Shown in pieces: positions 10,239 through 18,851 of a stretch of DNA of 64,000 bases. The stretch's first letter is position 1; each line of letters opens with the position of its first letter. The position numbers and the translations under genes were made by a program. Source of the DNA: Gammaproteobacteria bacterium (GTDB taxonomy: Bacteria > Pseudomonadota > Gammaproteobacteria > Pseudomonadales > Moraxellaceae); NCBI GenBank assembly GCA_028868515.1, contig JAGWUI010000003.1:109972-173971 (forward strand). The letters are read 5' to 3'. The notes below the pieces were generated by a model that searched no databases, was not told where the DNA came from, and was given only the letters and a program-made list of their open reading frames with translations.

Positions 10239-11106
10239 GAGCCTATTTTTTATGTTTAGGCACTACTTGCAACTCACTAAGCCAGGAATCATCTTCGGTA
10301 ACTTAATTACAGTCACTGGTGGATTTTTTCTGGCGTCCAAAGGTCATTTTGACTTTGTTTTATATCTGGCTGTAGCAATCAGTGTTTCACTGATTGTTGC
10401 ATCTGGATGTGTCTTCAACAATTTCATTGACCGCGATATTGATGTCAAAATGGAGAGAACCAAAAATCGGGCGCTGGTGACAGGTCTGATCTCTCCGACC
10501 TCAGCACTCATCTATGCCAGCATCCTTGGCATAGTGGGTCTGGGACTTCTCTACACCAAGACTAACCTACTCTCGACATTGCTGGTCATCATCGGCTTTG
10601 TGGTATATGTTGGTTTTTATAGCTTGTATTTGAAGCGTCATTCAGTTTACGGCACGTTAATTGGCAGTATTTCTGGTGCAATGCCTCCAGTGATTGGTTA
10701 TTGCGCTGTCAGCAACCAATTTGATGCAGCAGCGGTGATTCTTCTAATTAGTATGAGTATTTGGCAAATGCCACATTCTTATGCGATTGCGATATTTAGA
10801 TTCAATGATTATGCAGCAGCCTCGATTCCAGTTCTTCCTGTAAAGGATGGGATTTTGACTGCGAAGAAGCACATTGTGGCTTGGATCATTGCATTTACGA
10901 TTGCAACGCTGATGCTGACTGTGATGGGTTATACAGGGTATGTTTACTTTGTCGTTGCTGCTGTTATGGGCATTTACTGGTTATACCTTGCGATTATCGG
11001 ATTTAAGACAGATGATGATACAAAATGGGCGAAGAAATTATTTCTGACCTCTGTGATCATCGTCACGATCTTAAGCATTGTCATGTCGGTTGATTATCAA
11101 CTATAA
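10231..11106 (+). CDS. cyoE: Protoheme IX farnesyltransferase (heme O synthase)
   Basis: Integral membrane prenyltransferase that attaches farnesyl to heme B, making the heme O that CyoB needs. The polyprenyl-diphosphate binding motif [18 protein letters not shown] lies near residues 63-80 and a second, [11 protein letters not shown], near 178. The frame starts at a GTG that overlaps cyoD by eight bases (291 residues); an ATG at 10252 giving 284 residues is equally possible, and I cannot decide from the ribosome site. It is the last gene of the operon and is followed by a strong terminator. Confidence 0.95.
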   Translation: MTKSLFFMFRHYLQLTKPGIIFGNLITVTGGFFLASKGHFDFVLYLAVAISVSLIVASGCVFNNFIDRDIDVKMERTKNRALVTGLISPTSALIYASILGIVGLGLLYTKTNLLSTLLVIIGFVVYVGFYSLYLKRHSVYGTLIGSISGAMPPVIGYCAVSNQFDAAAVILLISMSIWQMPHSYAIAIFRFNDYAAASIPVLPVKDGILTAKKHIVAWIIAFTIATLMLTVMGYTGYVYFVVAAVMGIYWLYLAIIGFKTDDDTKWAKKLFLTSVIIVTILSIVMSVDYQL

Positions 11107-11166
11107 CATCGAATGGTTGTTTTTATAAAAAAGCGAATAACTTGGGTTGTTCGCTTTTTTTATTGG
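11101..11166. repeat. Left copy of 66-bp imperfect direct repeat (cyoE tail and terminator)
   Basis: This stretch begins in the last two codons of cyoE and covers the terminator. It matches 15029-15094 at about 87 percent over 65 bases by eye, with one gap. The core AAGCGAATAACTTGGGTTG is identical in both. The two copies bracket the accessory genes at 11198-15005. Confidence 0.85.
11127..11162 (+). terminator. Intrinsic terminator of the cyo operon
   Basis: An 11-bp stem with arms AAAAAAGCGAA and TTCGCTTTTTT and a 12-base loop, followed by a T-run, lies 20 bases after the cyoE stop. It also points towards the convergent SDR gene, so it may work both ways. The same structure reappears at 15054. 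Confidence 0.88.
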
Positions 11167-11197
11167 CCTATTAGTTTGTATAACCAATTGGTACAGC

Positions 11198-12178
11198 CTA
11201 AATCAGTCCTTGTCTAACCAACCACTGTTCAGTCTTCATCATGCCATCTCTCAAGCTAATTGCAGGCTGATATTGAAGCATCGTCTGCGCTTTATCAATG
11301 GAATAACCAGCTTTACGCGTGAGCATGGCCAGTGAACCAGAACTGATTTCCGTATTTTGCTTCAACAAACCATTGAGTACCAATTCCCCAGCAGAAGTGA
11401 GCATTTGGGCTGTTCGAGTAGACATGCGTGGTATAGAGCCCATATTCATCGCCCATCGCCAATGATACGAGAAAAACTCATGACAAAATAAACTTGCGCC
11501 ATCTGTAATATTGAATATATGACCCGCTGCCGCAGAATTCGTAGCAGCCAACATCATGCCATCGAGCAAGTTATCAATATAAACTGGACTAAATATCCCG
11601 CAACCTTGCGCTGGAAGTACAAACTGACGTCTTTTGATCATATCCAAAGGAATCAAAACCCAAGGACGAGAACCTGGTCCGTAGACATCCCCAGGGCGAA
11701 TAATCGTACAGTCAATTTCTCCGGCAGCATGCGCAGCTAAAGCAGCATGCTCACTGGCAGCTTTGGCATCACAATAGGCATAACCACTCAACAATGAAAT
11801 TGCATCCGTTTCTTTACGCTCAGTTGTAAAATCCAAACCATAAGCCGCAATCGAGGACAGATGCAAAAAACGACTGGCGCCACCTTGTATTGCCGCATCC
11901 AAAGCAAGTCTCACGCTGCCCAAACTCACCTGACGATAAAGCTCTGCTGGCGCAGAATTAGAAACGACTGCCGCAGTATGAATAACTAGCTCGCAACCTT
12001 TGGCAAGATGTTGCCACTCCCCTGCGACAGCAACATTACCTGCATAAACACCAAGTTCGGGGTTGGCGGATAAATCCACGCCAACCACAGAAGAGCCTGC
12101 TGCACGAAAGCGCTCCATGAGGGCACGACCAATAAATCCATTAGCACCCGTGATAAAAACTTTAGAAGGAATTTTCAT
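11198..12178 (-). CDS. NAD-dependent epimerase/3-beta-HSD-like SDR protein
   Basis: A 326-residue extended short-chain dehydrogenase. The nucleotide-binding motif TGANGFIG sits at residues 10-17 and the catalytic pair Y135-x3-K139 in the sequence YCDAK, preceded by the serine-bearing HLSSIAAYG at 106-113. Family members reduce or oxidise sugar-nucleotide, steroid or flavonoid-like carbonyls; the substrate here is unknown. It lies 73 bases downstream of the metallo-hydrolase gene on the same strand, probably in one operon, and faces cyoE head-on. It is inside the block flanked by repeated terminators. Confidence 0.8.
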   Translation of the reverse strand: MKIPSKVFITGANGFIGRALMERFRAAGSSVVGVDLSANPELGVYAGNVAVAGEWQHLAKGCELVIHTAAVVSNSAPAELYRQVSLGSVRLALDAAIQGGASRFLHLSSIAAYGLDFTTERKETDAISLLSGYAYCDAKAASEHAALAAHAAGEIDCTIIRPGDVYGPGSRPWVLIPLDMIKRRQFVLPAQGCGIFSPVYIDNLLDGMMLAATNSAAAGHIFNITDGASLFCHEFFSYHWRWAMNMGSIPRMSTRTAQMLTSAGELVLNGLLKQNTEISSGSLAMLTRKAGYSIDKAQTMLQYQPAISLRDGMMKTEQWLVRQGLI

Positions 12179-12251
12179 TAAACTGCTCTATTCATTAATT
12201 GCAAATGCACAAATTTTCCAATACGCATTGATATGAAAATGCATACTATTT

Positions 12252-13334
12252 TCAAATGAGTTTCCCAAAAGAAGCCTCGCCCAATAAGTAACTCACAGTA
12301 ATACCTGGTGTTTGCCACCCAGGAGTACATTCACTACTTGAAGCAAAATTTGGATAGTCAGGATTGATTGAAGGACCTGCCACAGTCTTTTCGAGAACCA
12401 TAGATAGATATTGGTCATTACTATTTTCTAATGTATTACCATTCATAATGACTTCTACGCCTGTCGATTGAGCATAGCGACGAATAGCATTTACTCTTGA
12501 ATTCTGAGGCGCATAAGAATCTACGCCGACTCCATTCTCTGATGTCACTCGAATGCCATCTGGAACACGTGCTGCCAGTGAATGATTTCCCTCTGTATGT
12601 CCCGGGGTATGAAGTAGTGCAACGCCTGGTCCTAATCCAAGACTGCCATCGAACTGAACAATACGGTCAGCAGGTAAACCATGAATACCTCCAGGGCAAT
12701 ACCAATCCGCCTGACAAGGCAACAAGCTTTGTGTAGAAACCCACTCTTGTTTATGAACGAGTAGTTTGGCACGAGGAAAAAATCCAGAACTAACATCACT
12801 TCCCAGCCACTTACGCACATCTTGAGTATGCAAGTGGTCATAACTAATAAAATCAACTTGATCTGGACGAATGCCTATTTCACCAAGCGCTTGCTCGACA
12901 TCACGAAAAATCGGAGACATCAGATCTTGAACTTTACGCGGTGCTGGGAATCGATCCGCTAATCGGCGGAAAAACGGTGTTTCGCGGTTTCCTTCCAAAT
13001 CGGAAGGTGAAAATAATAACGTACGGACCTCGCCTTCATAGTCCTTATATTGAACGACAAATAAACGATTCAGAATATGCACGAAAGGGAACTTATAAGT
13101 GCTTTGAGCAAATACGCCAGAGTATGCGTACCATGTTGGATAAGGTACACGAACCAGATTGATACTCTTATAGCAAATCACCTCTGGGTCATCCATAAAG
13201 CGTTCACGAAACGCTAATGCTCGCTTACGCACTTCTTTTAGGCGATCTTGAGGCTGCGGTGCATTCCGTGCACCATCAAAATCATCAATACGACGCATAC
13301 CAATGGGTAGAGTTTCTTTTAGAGATGCTTGCAT
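12252..13334 (-). CDS. MBL-fold metallo-hydrolase
   Basis: A 360-residue protein with the metallo-beta-lactamase fold. The metal motif appears as HLHTQD (H167, H169, D172), and a second site as HTPGHTEG at residues 242-249. The canonical bridging aspartate after this motif is not obvious; the local sequence reads TSENGVGVD, so E266 or a nearby residue may replace it. An N-terminal extension of about 100 residues precedes the catalytic part. The substrate is unknown. It is divergent from a TetR gene, with two inverted repeats in the 114-base gap, so that regulator probably controls it. Confidence 0.75.
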   Translation of the reverse strand: MQASLKETLPIGMRRIDDFDGARNAPQPQDRLKEVRKRALAFRERFMDDPEVICYKSINLVRVPYPTWYAYSGVFAQSTYKFPFVHILNRLFVVQYKDYEGEVRTLLFSPSDLEGNRETPFFRRLADRFPAPRKVQDLMSPIFRDVEQALGEIGIRPDQVDFISYDHLHTQDVRKWLGSDVSSGFFPRAKLLVHKQEWVSTQSLLPCQADWYCPGGIHGLPADRIVQFDGSLGLGPGVALLHTPGHTEGNHSLAARVPDGIRVTSENGVGVDSYAPQNSRVNAIRRYAQSTGVEVIMNGNTLENSNDQYLSMVLEKTVAGPSINPDYPNFASSSECTPGWQTPGITVSYLLGEASFGKLI

Positions 13335-13373
13335 GGACTACTCCTTAATTTTTTAGGATGACTCGTTAAATAG

Positions 13374-13391
13374 ATTGGTTTCATAACCAAT
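13374..13391. promoter_or_regulatory. Inverted repeat, possible TetR operator
   Basis: A perfect 7-bp inverted repeat, ATTGGTT-TCAT-AACCAAT, lies 40 bases upstream of the metallo-hydrolase start in the divergent gap. Size and location fit an operator of the adjacent TetR regulator, but binding is inferred. Confidence 0.5.
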
Positions 13392-13429
13392 AAAAGAATG
13401 AGCCTAGTTTTGTGCAATTTTATAAATCT

Positions 13430-13445
13430 GTCAATACAAATTGAC
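13430..13445. promoter_or_regulatory. Second inverted repeat next to the TetR start
   Basis: A perfect 6-bp inverted repeat, GTCAAT-ACAA-ATTGAC, ends four bases before the first possible start codon of the TetR gene. It could be an autoregulatory site or part of a promoter; the two repeats in this gap do not share an obvious core. Confidence 0.4.
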
Positions 13446-13448
13446 TAA

Positions 13449-14162
13449 TTGACGATGAATGGTGATAGCGACTATCCTATCCGTATGAAAACAGAAACCC
13501 ATATGAAAGAAACCTTGACTACTGGTCGCCGCTACAAAGGAATTGATCCTGCTGAACGGATCACTCAACGTCGTGAAAAGATTTTCGCTGCGGGTATTGA
13601 GCTATTTGGTACTCAAGGCTATCCGCAAACGACTATGGCTATGCTGAGTGTGGCGTCAGGTGTACCTCACCGCTACTTGACGCAACTCTTCCCAAGTAAA
13701 GAAGACTTGCTCAGAGAAATTTATCTAGAGATTACAAATCAAGTCGTTGAAGCCGTGCAGACTGCCCGACAAGGTGCAGTGTTAGACCCTATCGGACAGA
13801 TTCGCCGAGATGTAGATTCTGCCTGTCATGCATTTCTGGCAGATGAGCGTTGTTTACGTATTAATTGCTTGGAAGTTGTTGGTGTTTCTCAGGAATTTGA
13901 ACAATTACGGCGCAAAGTCATCAGGGACTTTAGCCACTTAATTCTGAATGAAATCAACAAATTTGTTACCGCTGGGTTATTACCTGAGCGTGTGGATTAT
14001 TATAGTGGAACGCTGGGGCTCGTCGGGGCGTTTCATGAACTGATGACTGAATGGGTATTAACGCCAAAGGCTGATCGACCTCCAAGTACAATGCTCACTC
14101 ATCAAGTTCAAGAATTTTTCCGAGGTATGTTGTTGGCTGCCATCAATCCTCTACCAGATTGA
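13449..14162 (+). CDS. TetR/AcrR family transcriptional regulator
   Basis: The N-terminal helix-turn-helix is recognisable: ITQRREKIFAAGIELFGTQG followed by TTMAMLSVASGVPHRYLTQLFPSKEDLLREIY, the TetR pattern (about residues 37-90 of the longest frame). The rest is a helical ligand-binding domain. The start is uncertain: TTG at 13449, ATG at 13455 and ATG at 13485 are all in frame and none has a good ribosome site. The probable target is the divergent hydrolase-SDR pair and perhaps the downstream unknown gene. The ligand is unknown. Confidence 0.83.
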   Translation: MTMNGDSDYPIRMKTETHMKETLTTGRRYKGIDPAERITQRREKIFAAGIELFGTQGYPQTTMAMLSVASGVPHRYLTQLFPSKEDLLREIYLEITNQVVEAVQTARQGAVLDPIGQIRRDVDSACHAFLADERCLRINCLEVVGVSQEFEQLRRKVIRDFSHLILNEINKFVTAGLLPERVDYYSGTLGLVGAFHELMTEWVLTPKADRPPSTMLTHQVQEFFRGMLLAAINPLPD

Positions 14163-14213
14163 TGACGATCCATCAAAATTATTCATAAATTTGATATTTC
14201 AAGGATGACAAAA

Positions 14214-15005
14214 ATGAAAGGACACTTTGATGCGCCCATTTTGGAATTAACGCTATCTGAAAAAAATATTGATATCACGGATACGCCTTTTTTCTACAAT
14301 AATAATGGTGTACCAACCTACCTTAAGACATTACCTGAAAATATCATCCCATTATCACCAGCCAAGACAGATCCTCATGTTGCTATAGGTCGAGAATACA
14401 CAGTTCCTGATTGGATCGGAAAAAATGATGTTTCGAGTGGTCAGGAGGTGCAACTGGATTTTGAGGGTCATGAAATAGAATATGAACCCATGTGGGCAAC
14501 ACGAGAAGTCGCAGCAGCTTTTGGCATTACATTGGTTGAAAAAGGACAAGCTGTTGAATTATCCAGCCCTGTTTCTATGTTGACACAAGCTGAGTACGAA
14601 TATGGGGTATTTGCTGGTCATTGGTCACCTTATCAAAACACAGGTAATCAGTTATTGACTGTCGTTTGTACTGATTTAGAGCATCATGATTTTCCACATA
14701 TCTTTGCATCTACAGATCCTAACTTTCCTTTAGTCATCTCTGTTGGGCGTTACTGGCGTAATCAAAAGAAAATTCGATTAGCTGATTTATGGGTACCACA
14801 AGGCAGTGCTTTATATATTCCACCAAAGCCACTACTTCTCGGACAAGAATGTATAGACCTGCATAATAATCGTAATTCTGCACGGGCCTGCTGGGGAACT
14901 TTGGGGGAAAATAGTGTCAAAACACATACATTACTGCAAATGAACGGCGGCTATTTTTATTGGTTTTGGAATCGAAAACCGACGGTTCATCGTAATTTAA
15001 TTTGA
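14214..15005 (+). CDS. Unknown protein beside the TetR regulator
   Basis: I do not recognise this 263-residue protein. The frame is open from 14205, but AAGGA at 14201-14205 is spaced eight bases from the ATG at 14214, so that start is preferred. It has no signal peptide or membrane segment. It is rich in aromatic residues and Asn/His, with stretches such as EYEPMWATREVAAAFGITL, WSPYQNTGNQ and HHDFPHIFAST. The even spread of hydrophobic and aromatic residues suggests a folded beta-rich enzyme or binding protein. It is 51 bases after tetR on the same strand and could be co-transcribed. It is the last gene before the right flanking repeat. Confidence 0.6.
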   Translation: MKGHFDAPILELTLSEKNIDITDTPFFYNNNGVPTYLKTLPENIIPLSPAKTDPHVAIGREYTVPDWIGKNDVSSGQEVQLDFEGHEIEYEPMWATREVAAAFGITLVEKGQAVELSSPVSMLTQAEYEYGVFAGHWSPYQNTGNQLLTVVCTDLEHHDFPHIFASTDPNFPLVISVGRYWRNQKKIRLADLWVPQGSALYIPPKPLLLGQECIDLHNNRNSARACWGTLGENSVKTHTLLQMNGGYFYWFWNRKPTVHRNLI

Positions 15006-15028
15006 ACTTGTTGGGTTTAGAGCATTAT

Positions 15029-15094
15029 CTATAACGTCAAATCGTTGTTTTATAAAGAAGCGAATAACTTGGGTTGTTTGCTTCTTTTGTTGAC
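15029..15094. repeat. Right copy of imperfect direct repeat
   Basis: Counterpart of 11101-11166, including the CTATAAC that in the left copy is the end of cyoE, although here no cyoE coding precedes it. About eight differences and one gap separate the copies. Confidence 0.82.
15054..15089 (+). terminator. Terminator-like hairpin in the right repeat copy
   Basis: Arms AAAGAAGCGAA and TTTGCTTCTTT with the same loop as the cyoE terminator. Relative to that copy, an A-to-G change in the left arm is matched by T-to-C in the right arm, so pairing is kept. It lies 48 bases after the unknown gene and would end its transcription. Confidence 0.75.
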
Positions 15095-15228
15095 GGGTTG
15101 TTTTTGCAGTGGTATTTTAATAAAGCAATAACTATTTATAAAATATATGCTTTCAAAGAAGACGTTGAGATCATACTTTCATTTCAACCATATAAGATAA
15201 TTTAGGCATAAAATCCAAGGAGAATAAT

Positions 15229-15696
15229 ATGAATTTAAAAAAAAACCTTATAATTGCTACCACAGTCGCATTGTCTGGCTGTGCTGGTCAATATTGGGCC
15301 AATGGAGAAAGTGGATCTAAAACTGGAGCTGGAGTCATACATTGGGACACCAATCAATCTGCTGCTTTAGTCATTCCCAATGGTTCAAGTCCAAAAGCTT
15401 GTACTCAAATAGCACTTACCACAGATAACGATACAAAAAAAACACAAGCAAACGTATCTAACTCCATACTATCTGTAATCTCAAAAATACCTCCCACATC
15501 CACTCCAGGTGATTTAGTCGCTATAACCAGTGAGCTCACCAAAGTATCCCAAGCATTAAATACATCTACTGAAAGGACGACTTATTTACAATTCGGTGGT
15601 TTTTACATATGTCAACTCCAAGCAAATGGCTTAGAAAATGATAAAGTAGGAACATTGATGACTGCACTTATTGCAGCCTCAACATTAAACAAATAA
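15229..15696 (+). CDS. Putative lipoprotein of unknown function
   Basis: A 155-residue protein starting MNLKKNLIIATTVALSGC: a type II signal peptide with lipobox LSGC and the acylated cysteine at residue 18. The Ala-Gly-Gln after the cysteine suggests outer-membrane sorting. The start has a strong AAGGAG ribosome site. The mature part is Ser/Thr/Asn-rich with a helical middle (LVAITSELTKVSQALNTST) and two further cysteines (CTQIAL and CQLQA) that might pair. I know no family for it. It stands alone between the repeat and the YfaZ-like gene. Confidence 0.7.
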   Translation: MNLKKNLIIATTVALSGCAGQYWANGESGSKTGAGVIHWDTNQSAALVIPNGSSPKACTQIALTTDNDTKKTQANVSNSILSVISKIPPTSTPGDLVAITSELTKVSQALNTSTERTTYLQFGGFYICQLQANGLENDKVGTLMTALIAASTLNK

Positions 15697-15727
15697 GAAC
15701 GCTTCACAATAGACTAGCAAGCGTAAT

Positions 15728-15743
15728 ATGGGCTGAAGCCCAT
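15728..15743. repeat. Short palindromic repeat, GGGCTGAAGCCC family
   Basis: ATGGGCTGAAGCCCAT, a perfect 7-bp stem with a two-base loop, followed by CCTGC. Related copies are at 16507 and 43063. Confidence 0.7.
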
Positions 15744-15774
15744 CCTGCAAAAACTAAAATCTAATAGACATAAA

Positions 15775-15804
15775 AAAGGTGAGAGACAAAAGTCCTCACC
15801 TTTT
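15775..15804 (-). terminator. Terminator of the YfaZ-like gene
   Basis: A 10-bp stem, AAAAGGTGAG and CTCACCTTTT, lies 20 bases beyond the stop at 15824 in minus-strand reading and is followed there by a T-run (TTTTTTATG). It may also serve the plus-strand lipoprotein gene. Confidence 0.85.
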
Positions 15805-15823
15805 CCCATTATCAGAGTAATGA

Positions 15824-16447
15824 TCAGAAATGCGCCTCTACCCCCAAATACGGTCCTTGCACTTTAATATCACTAGTCGTTCCTGAATGATCAACGTTGA
15901 CCTGTGTCGCGCGATAGCCTGCTTTTAAACCCAGATCAATCGCCATATTTTCAATGAAATTATATTTAATCTCAGCATTATAATCGGTGAAATCAGCATC
16001 AATTCCTTTACCAACAAAGACTTCCGCTTTCGCGCTCAAACCTGTAAAGGGTAATTTACCACCAGCAGAGACATACGCTGCAGGAATCGTCTTATCAATA
16101 TTGGCACTATTGTCATTCACGCGTTTTGCACCTAGCCCAACATTTAATTTCACGATGTTATCCAACACCTGATAGAAACCTATTGCATCCAAAAAGTTAC
16201 CATTTGAATTACTTTGATCAAGTTGCGTATAACGCAGTTTAGCATTGGGCAAAAATGGTACAGGGTGATCAAATGTCAAATAGTAAGAGCCAACCACCTT
16301 ATTATCGGCTGAGATATGGTTAGACTCGCCTGTATTGATAATCCCATCTGCACCAGCATAAATACCCAAGAAGGTATCTGCTTGAGCAGAAACACTCGCA
16401 GCACTCAACAACACCGTACTGACTACCGCAAAAGAAAACTGACGCAC
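15824..16447 (-). CDS. YfaZ-like outer-membrane protein
   Basis: The product looks like a small outer-membrane beta-barrel of the YfaZ type: a cleavable signal (MRQFSFAVVSTVLLSAASVSA, cleavage after AQA) and a mature part of alternating polar/hydrophobic strands ending in YLGVEAHF, with a terminal aromatic residue as needed for barrel assembly. The frame is open to 16522, and an ATG lies at 16456, but the sequence AAGGA is eight bases before the GTG at 16447 and too close to that ATG. I therefore choose GTG, giving 207 residues. Function is unknown; size suits an 8-10 strand barrel. Confidence 0.78.
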   Translation of the reverse strand: MRQFSFAVVSTVLLSAASVSAQADTFLGIYAGADGIINTGESNHISADNKVVGSYYLTFDHPVPFLPNAKLRYTQLDQSNSNGNFLDAIGFYQVLDNIVKLNVGLGAKRVNDNSANIDKTIPAAYVSAGGKLPFTGLSAKAEVFVGKGIDADFTDYNAEIKYNFIENMAIDLGLKAGYRATQVNVDHSGTTSDIKVQGPYLGVEAHF

Positions 16448-16506
16448 TAGAACCATCCTTAGAAAATAAAAATCACCAAACTGTTGAGTAAATATACAAA
16501 CATAAG

Positions 16507-16522
16507 ATGGGCTGAAGCCCAC
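16507..16522. repeat. Short palindromic repeat, GGGCTGAAGCCC family
   Basis: ATGGGCTGAAGCCCAC followed by CCTAGGTGG, in the gap between the YfaZ-like gene and tyrA/aroA. Second copy of the family seen at 15728. Confidence 0.7.
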
Positions 16523-16544
16523 CCTAGGTGGATTAAGAAAGCAA

Positions 16545-18827
16545 TTATTGAACCTTAATCACTAATCCCGCCTGCTGCGCTAATACCGTAAAGTTCGGGA
16601 AACTGGTCGCAACGGTTTCAGTGCCATTGATGGTAATCACACCACTAGCACGAAGCCCTGCAATCGAGAAACTCATCGCAATACGATGATCATGGTGGCT
16701 TTCGATTGTTCCCGAACCAAATACCGCATTCAGATTATCCTGACCATTGCCCTTGCCTTCGATAATCATGCCATCTGGCGTTGGCGTACAATCTACGCCC
16801 AGAATTTTCAAACCATCCGCCATCACTTGAATACGATCAGACTCCTTCACGCGCAACTCTTCAGCACCTGTCAGCACAGTTTGACCTTCAGCACATGCCG
16901 CAGCAATAAACAGCGCAGGAAATTCATCAATCGCCAAAGGCACTTGATCTTCAGGAATATGAATACCCTTCAGTTGACTTGCTTGAATACGAATATCCGC
17001 CACAGGCTCGCCACCTGCCATCGCTTCATTTTCAAGGCTGATGTTTGCGCCCATTTGCTTGAGAATTTCAATCACACCTGTACGGGTTGGGTTGATACCA
17101 ACTTGGCGTAATACCACATTAGCATTTGGCGTAATCGCAGCCGCCACCATATAGAACGCCGCAGAAGAAATATCCGCAGGGACTTGGATGTTGGTCGCAG
17201 TGAGTTTGCCACCGCCTTCGACAGTCACTTTGTTCCCCTGCACATCCACGGCATAGCCAAACGCTTTCAACATGCGCTCAGTGTGATCACGCGTCGGTTC
17301 TGGTTCAGTTACTGTTGTTTTGCCTTTTGCCCAGAGCGCAGCGAGCAAAATACCTGACTTGACCTGAGCACTTGCCATTGGCAATAAGTAATCAATGCCT
17401 TCTAGTGCTTGACCACCGCTAATACTGATCGGCGGCGTACCGCGCTCGCCTGTGGTCTGGATCTTTGAACCCATAAGACGCAATGGTTTAGCAATACGTT
17501 CCATCGGACGTTTGGTCAATGATGGATCACCTGTCAGCACGGTATCAAACTGTTGTGCCGCCAAAATACCTGACAACAGACGTGTGGTCGTACCTGAATT
17601 ACCCATATACAACGAGCCATGTGGTGGCTTCAAACCATGTAAACCCACACCATGAATCGTGACTTCGCCATTTTTTGGATCGGTAATCACCACGCCCATA
17701 TCACGGAATGCTTGGAGAGTCGCCAGCGCGTCTTCACCCTCAAGAAAACCTGTGACATGCGTCGTACCTTCTGCAAGTGCACCAAGCATAATGGAACGAT
17801 GCGACACGGATTTATCTCCTGGGATGGTGAGCGTTCCCGTCATGCTGCCACCCGGCTGCACGAGGAATTGTTGTGGTGTCGTACTGTTGTTCATAACTGC
17901 TTCCAAATAAGGCGTCTTTTCAATCATATGGGTAAAGTGTGTGCGCGCGGCCTGCGCGCGAGTTAACGTGCCAATCAGCGGCGTTGAATCATCATTTTCA
18001 ATCAAGGTTTTCAATTGGGCTAATTGACTGGTAAAACCATCAATCGCGGCGAGAATTGCTTTTTTATTGGCAAGAAAAATATCATGCCACATCTGCGGAT
18101 CACTGGCAGCAATCCGCGTAAAGTCACGAAAACCACCCGCAGCAAAACGGAAAATATCTAAATTATCTGAACGGTTAATCAACTGTTCAACCAAATTAAA
18201 CGCCAGTAAATGAGGTAAATGACTGGTATGCGCCAAAATCTCATCATGATCAGCAACAGTCATACTCAGCACGTCTGCGCCTGCGGCTTTCCACATTTGC
18301 GTGACTTTATTTAACGCGATTTCGCTAGTCGTTTCTAATGGCGTGACAATGACTTTATGATGACGAAACAGATCGACTTTTCCAGCCATCACACCGCTTT
18401 TTTCCGCACCAGCAATCGGATGTGCAGGCACAAAACCGCTTGGCAAGTTTGAACCGAATACATTAATCGCAGCTTGTAGCACATTGCCTTTGGTACTGCC
18501 GACATCCGTGATAATCGCATCAGGTTTAATCTTGCCTTGAATAGTACGCAAGACTGTTTCAGTCGCGCCAACTGGCATTGCTAAGACGATCAAATCAGCA
18601 TCAACGACCGCATCCACAGGATCAGAAAACCCCGCATCGATCACACCAATCGTGATCGCCTGATCCAGTGTACTTTGTGAGCGCGTACTGGCAACGATTT
18701 GGCGCGCGAGACCTTTCGCACGAAGTACACGCGCAAGGCTCGAACCAATGAGACCTAAGCCAATAAAAGCGACTTTTTCAAACAATACATATTCAAGCGT
18801 ACAGTCTCTTTCAGACATAAGCACCAA
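16545..18827 (-). CDS. tyrA/aroA: Bifunctional prephenate dehydrogenase / 3-phosphoshikimate 1-carboxyvinyltransferase
   Basis: A 760-residue fusion. Residues about 18-300 are prephenate dehydrogenase (TyrA), with the NAD motif GLGLIGSS near residue 23 and HPIAGAEKSG near 140; it converts prephenate to hydroxyphenylpyruvate for tyrosine. Residues about 322-760 are EPSP synthase (AroA), with GDKSVSHRSIMLGALAEG near 338, YMGNSGTTTRLLSG near 405 and RVKESDRI near 663; it makes 5-enolpyruvylshikimate 3-phosphate. The fusion is characteristic of Acinetobacter and relatives. It follows hisC on the same strand by 24 bases and lies in the pheA-hisC-tyrA/aroA cluster. The short leader before the TyrA domain leaves the exact start (M1 or M4) open. 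Confidence 0.95.
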   Translation of the reverse strand: MVLMSERDCTLEYVLFEKVAFIGLGLIGSSLARVLRAKGLARQIVASTRSQSTLDQAITIGVIDAGFSDPVDAVVDADLIVLAMPVGATETVLRTIQGKIKPDAIITDVGSTKGNVLQAAINVFGSNLPSGFVPAHPIAGAEKSGVMAGKVDLFRHHKVIVTPLETTSEIALNKVTQMWKAAGADVLSMTVADHDEILAHTSHLPHLLAFNLVEQLINRSDNLDIFRFAAGGFRDFTRIAASDPQMWHDIFLANKKAILAAIDGFTSQLAQLKTLIENDDSTPLIGTLTRAQAARTHFTHMIEKTPYLEAVMNNSTTPQQFLVQPGGSMTGTLTIPGDKSVSHRSIMLGALAEGTTHVTGFLEGEDALATLQAFRDMGVVITDPKNGEVTIHGVGLHGLKPPHGSLYMGNSGTTTRLLSGILAAQQFDTVLTGDPSLTKRPMERIAKPLRLMGSKIQTTGERGTPPISISGGQALEGIDYLLPMASAQVKSGILLAALWAKGKTTVTEPEPTRDHTERMLKAFGYAVDVQGNKVTVEGGGKLTATNIQVPADISSAAFYMVAAAITPNANVVLRQVGINPTRTGVIEILKQMGANISLENEAMAGGEPVADIRIQASQLKGIHIPEDQVPLAIDEFPALFIAAACAEGQTVLTGAEELRVKESDRIQVMADGLKILGVDCTPTPDGMIIEGKGNGQDNLNAVFGSGTIESHHDHRIAMSFSIAGLRASGVITINGTETVATSFPNFTVLAQQAGLVIKVQ

Positions 18828-18851
18828 TCCTAGTTAGATATCTGATCAAGC

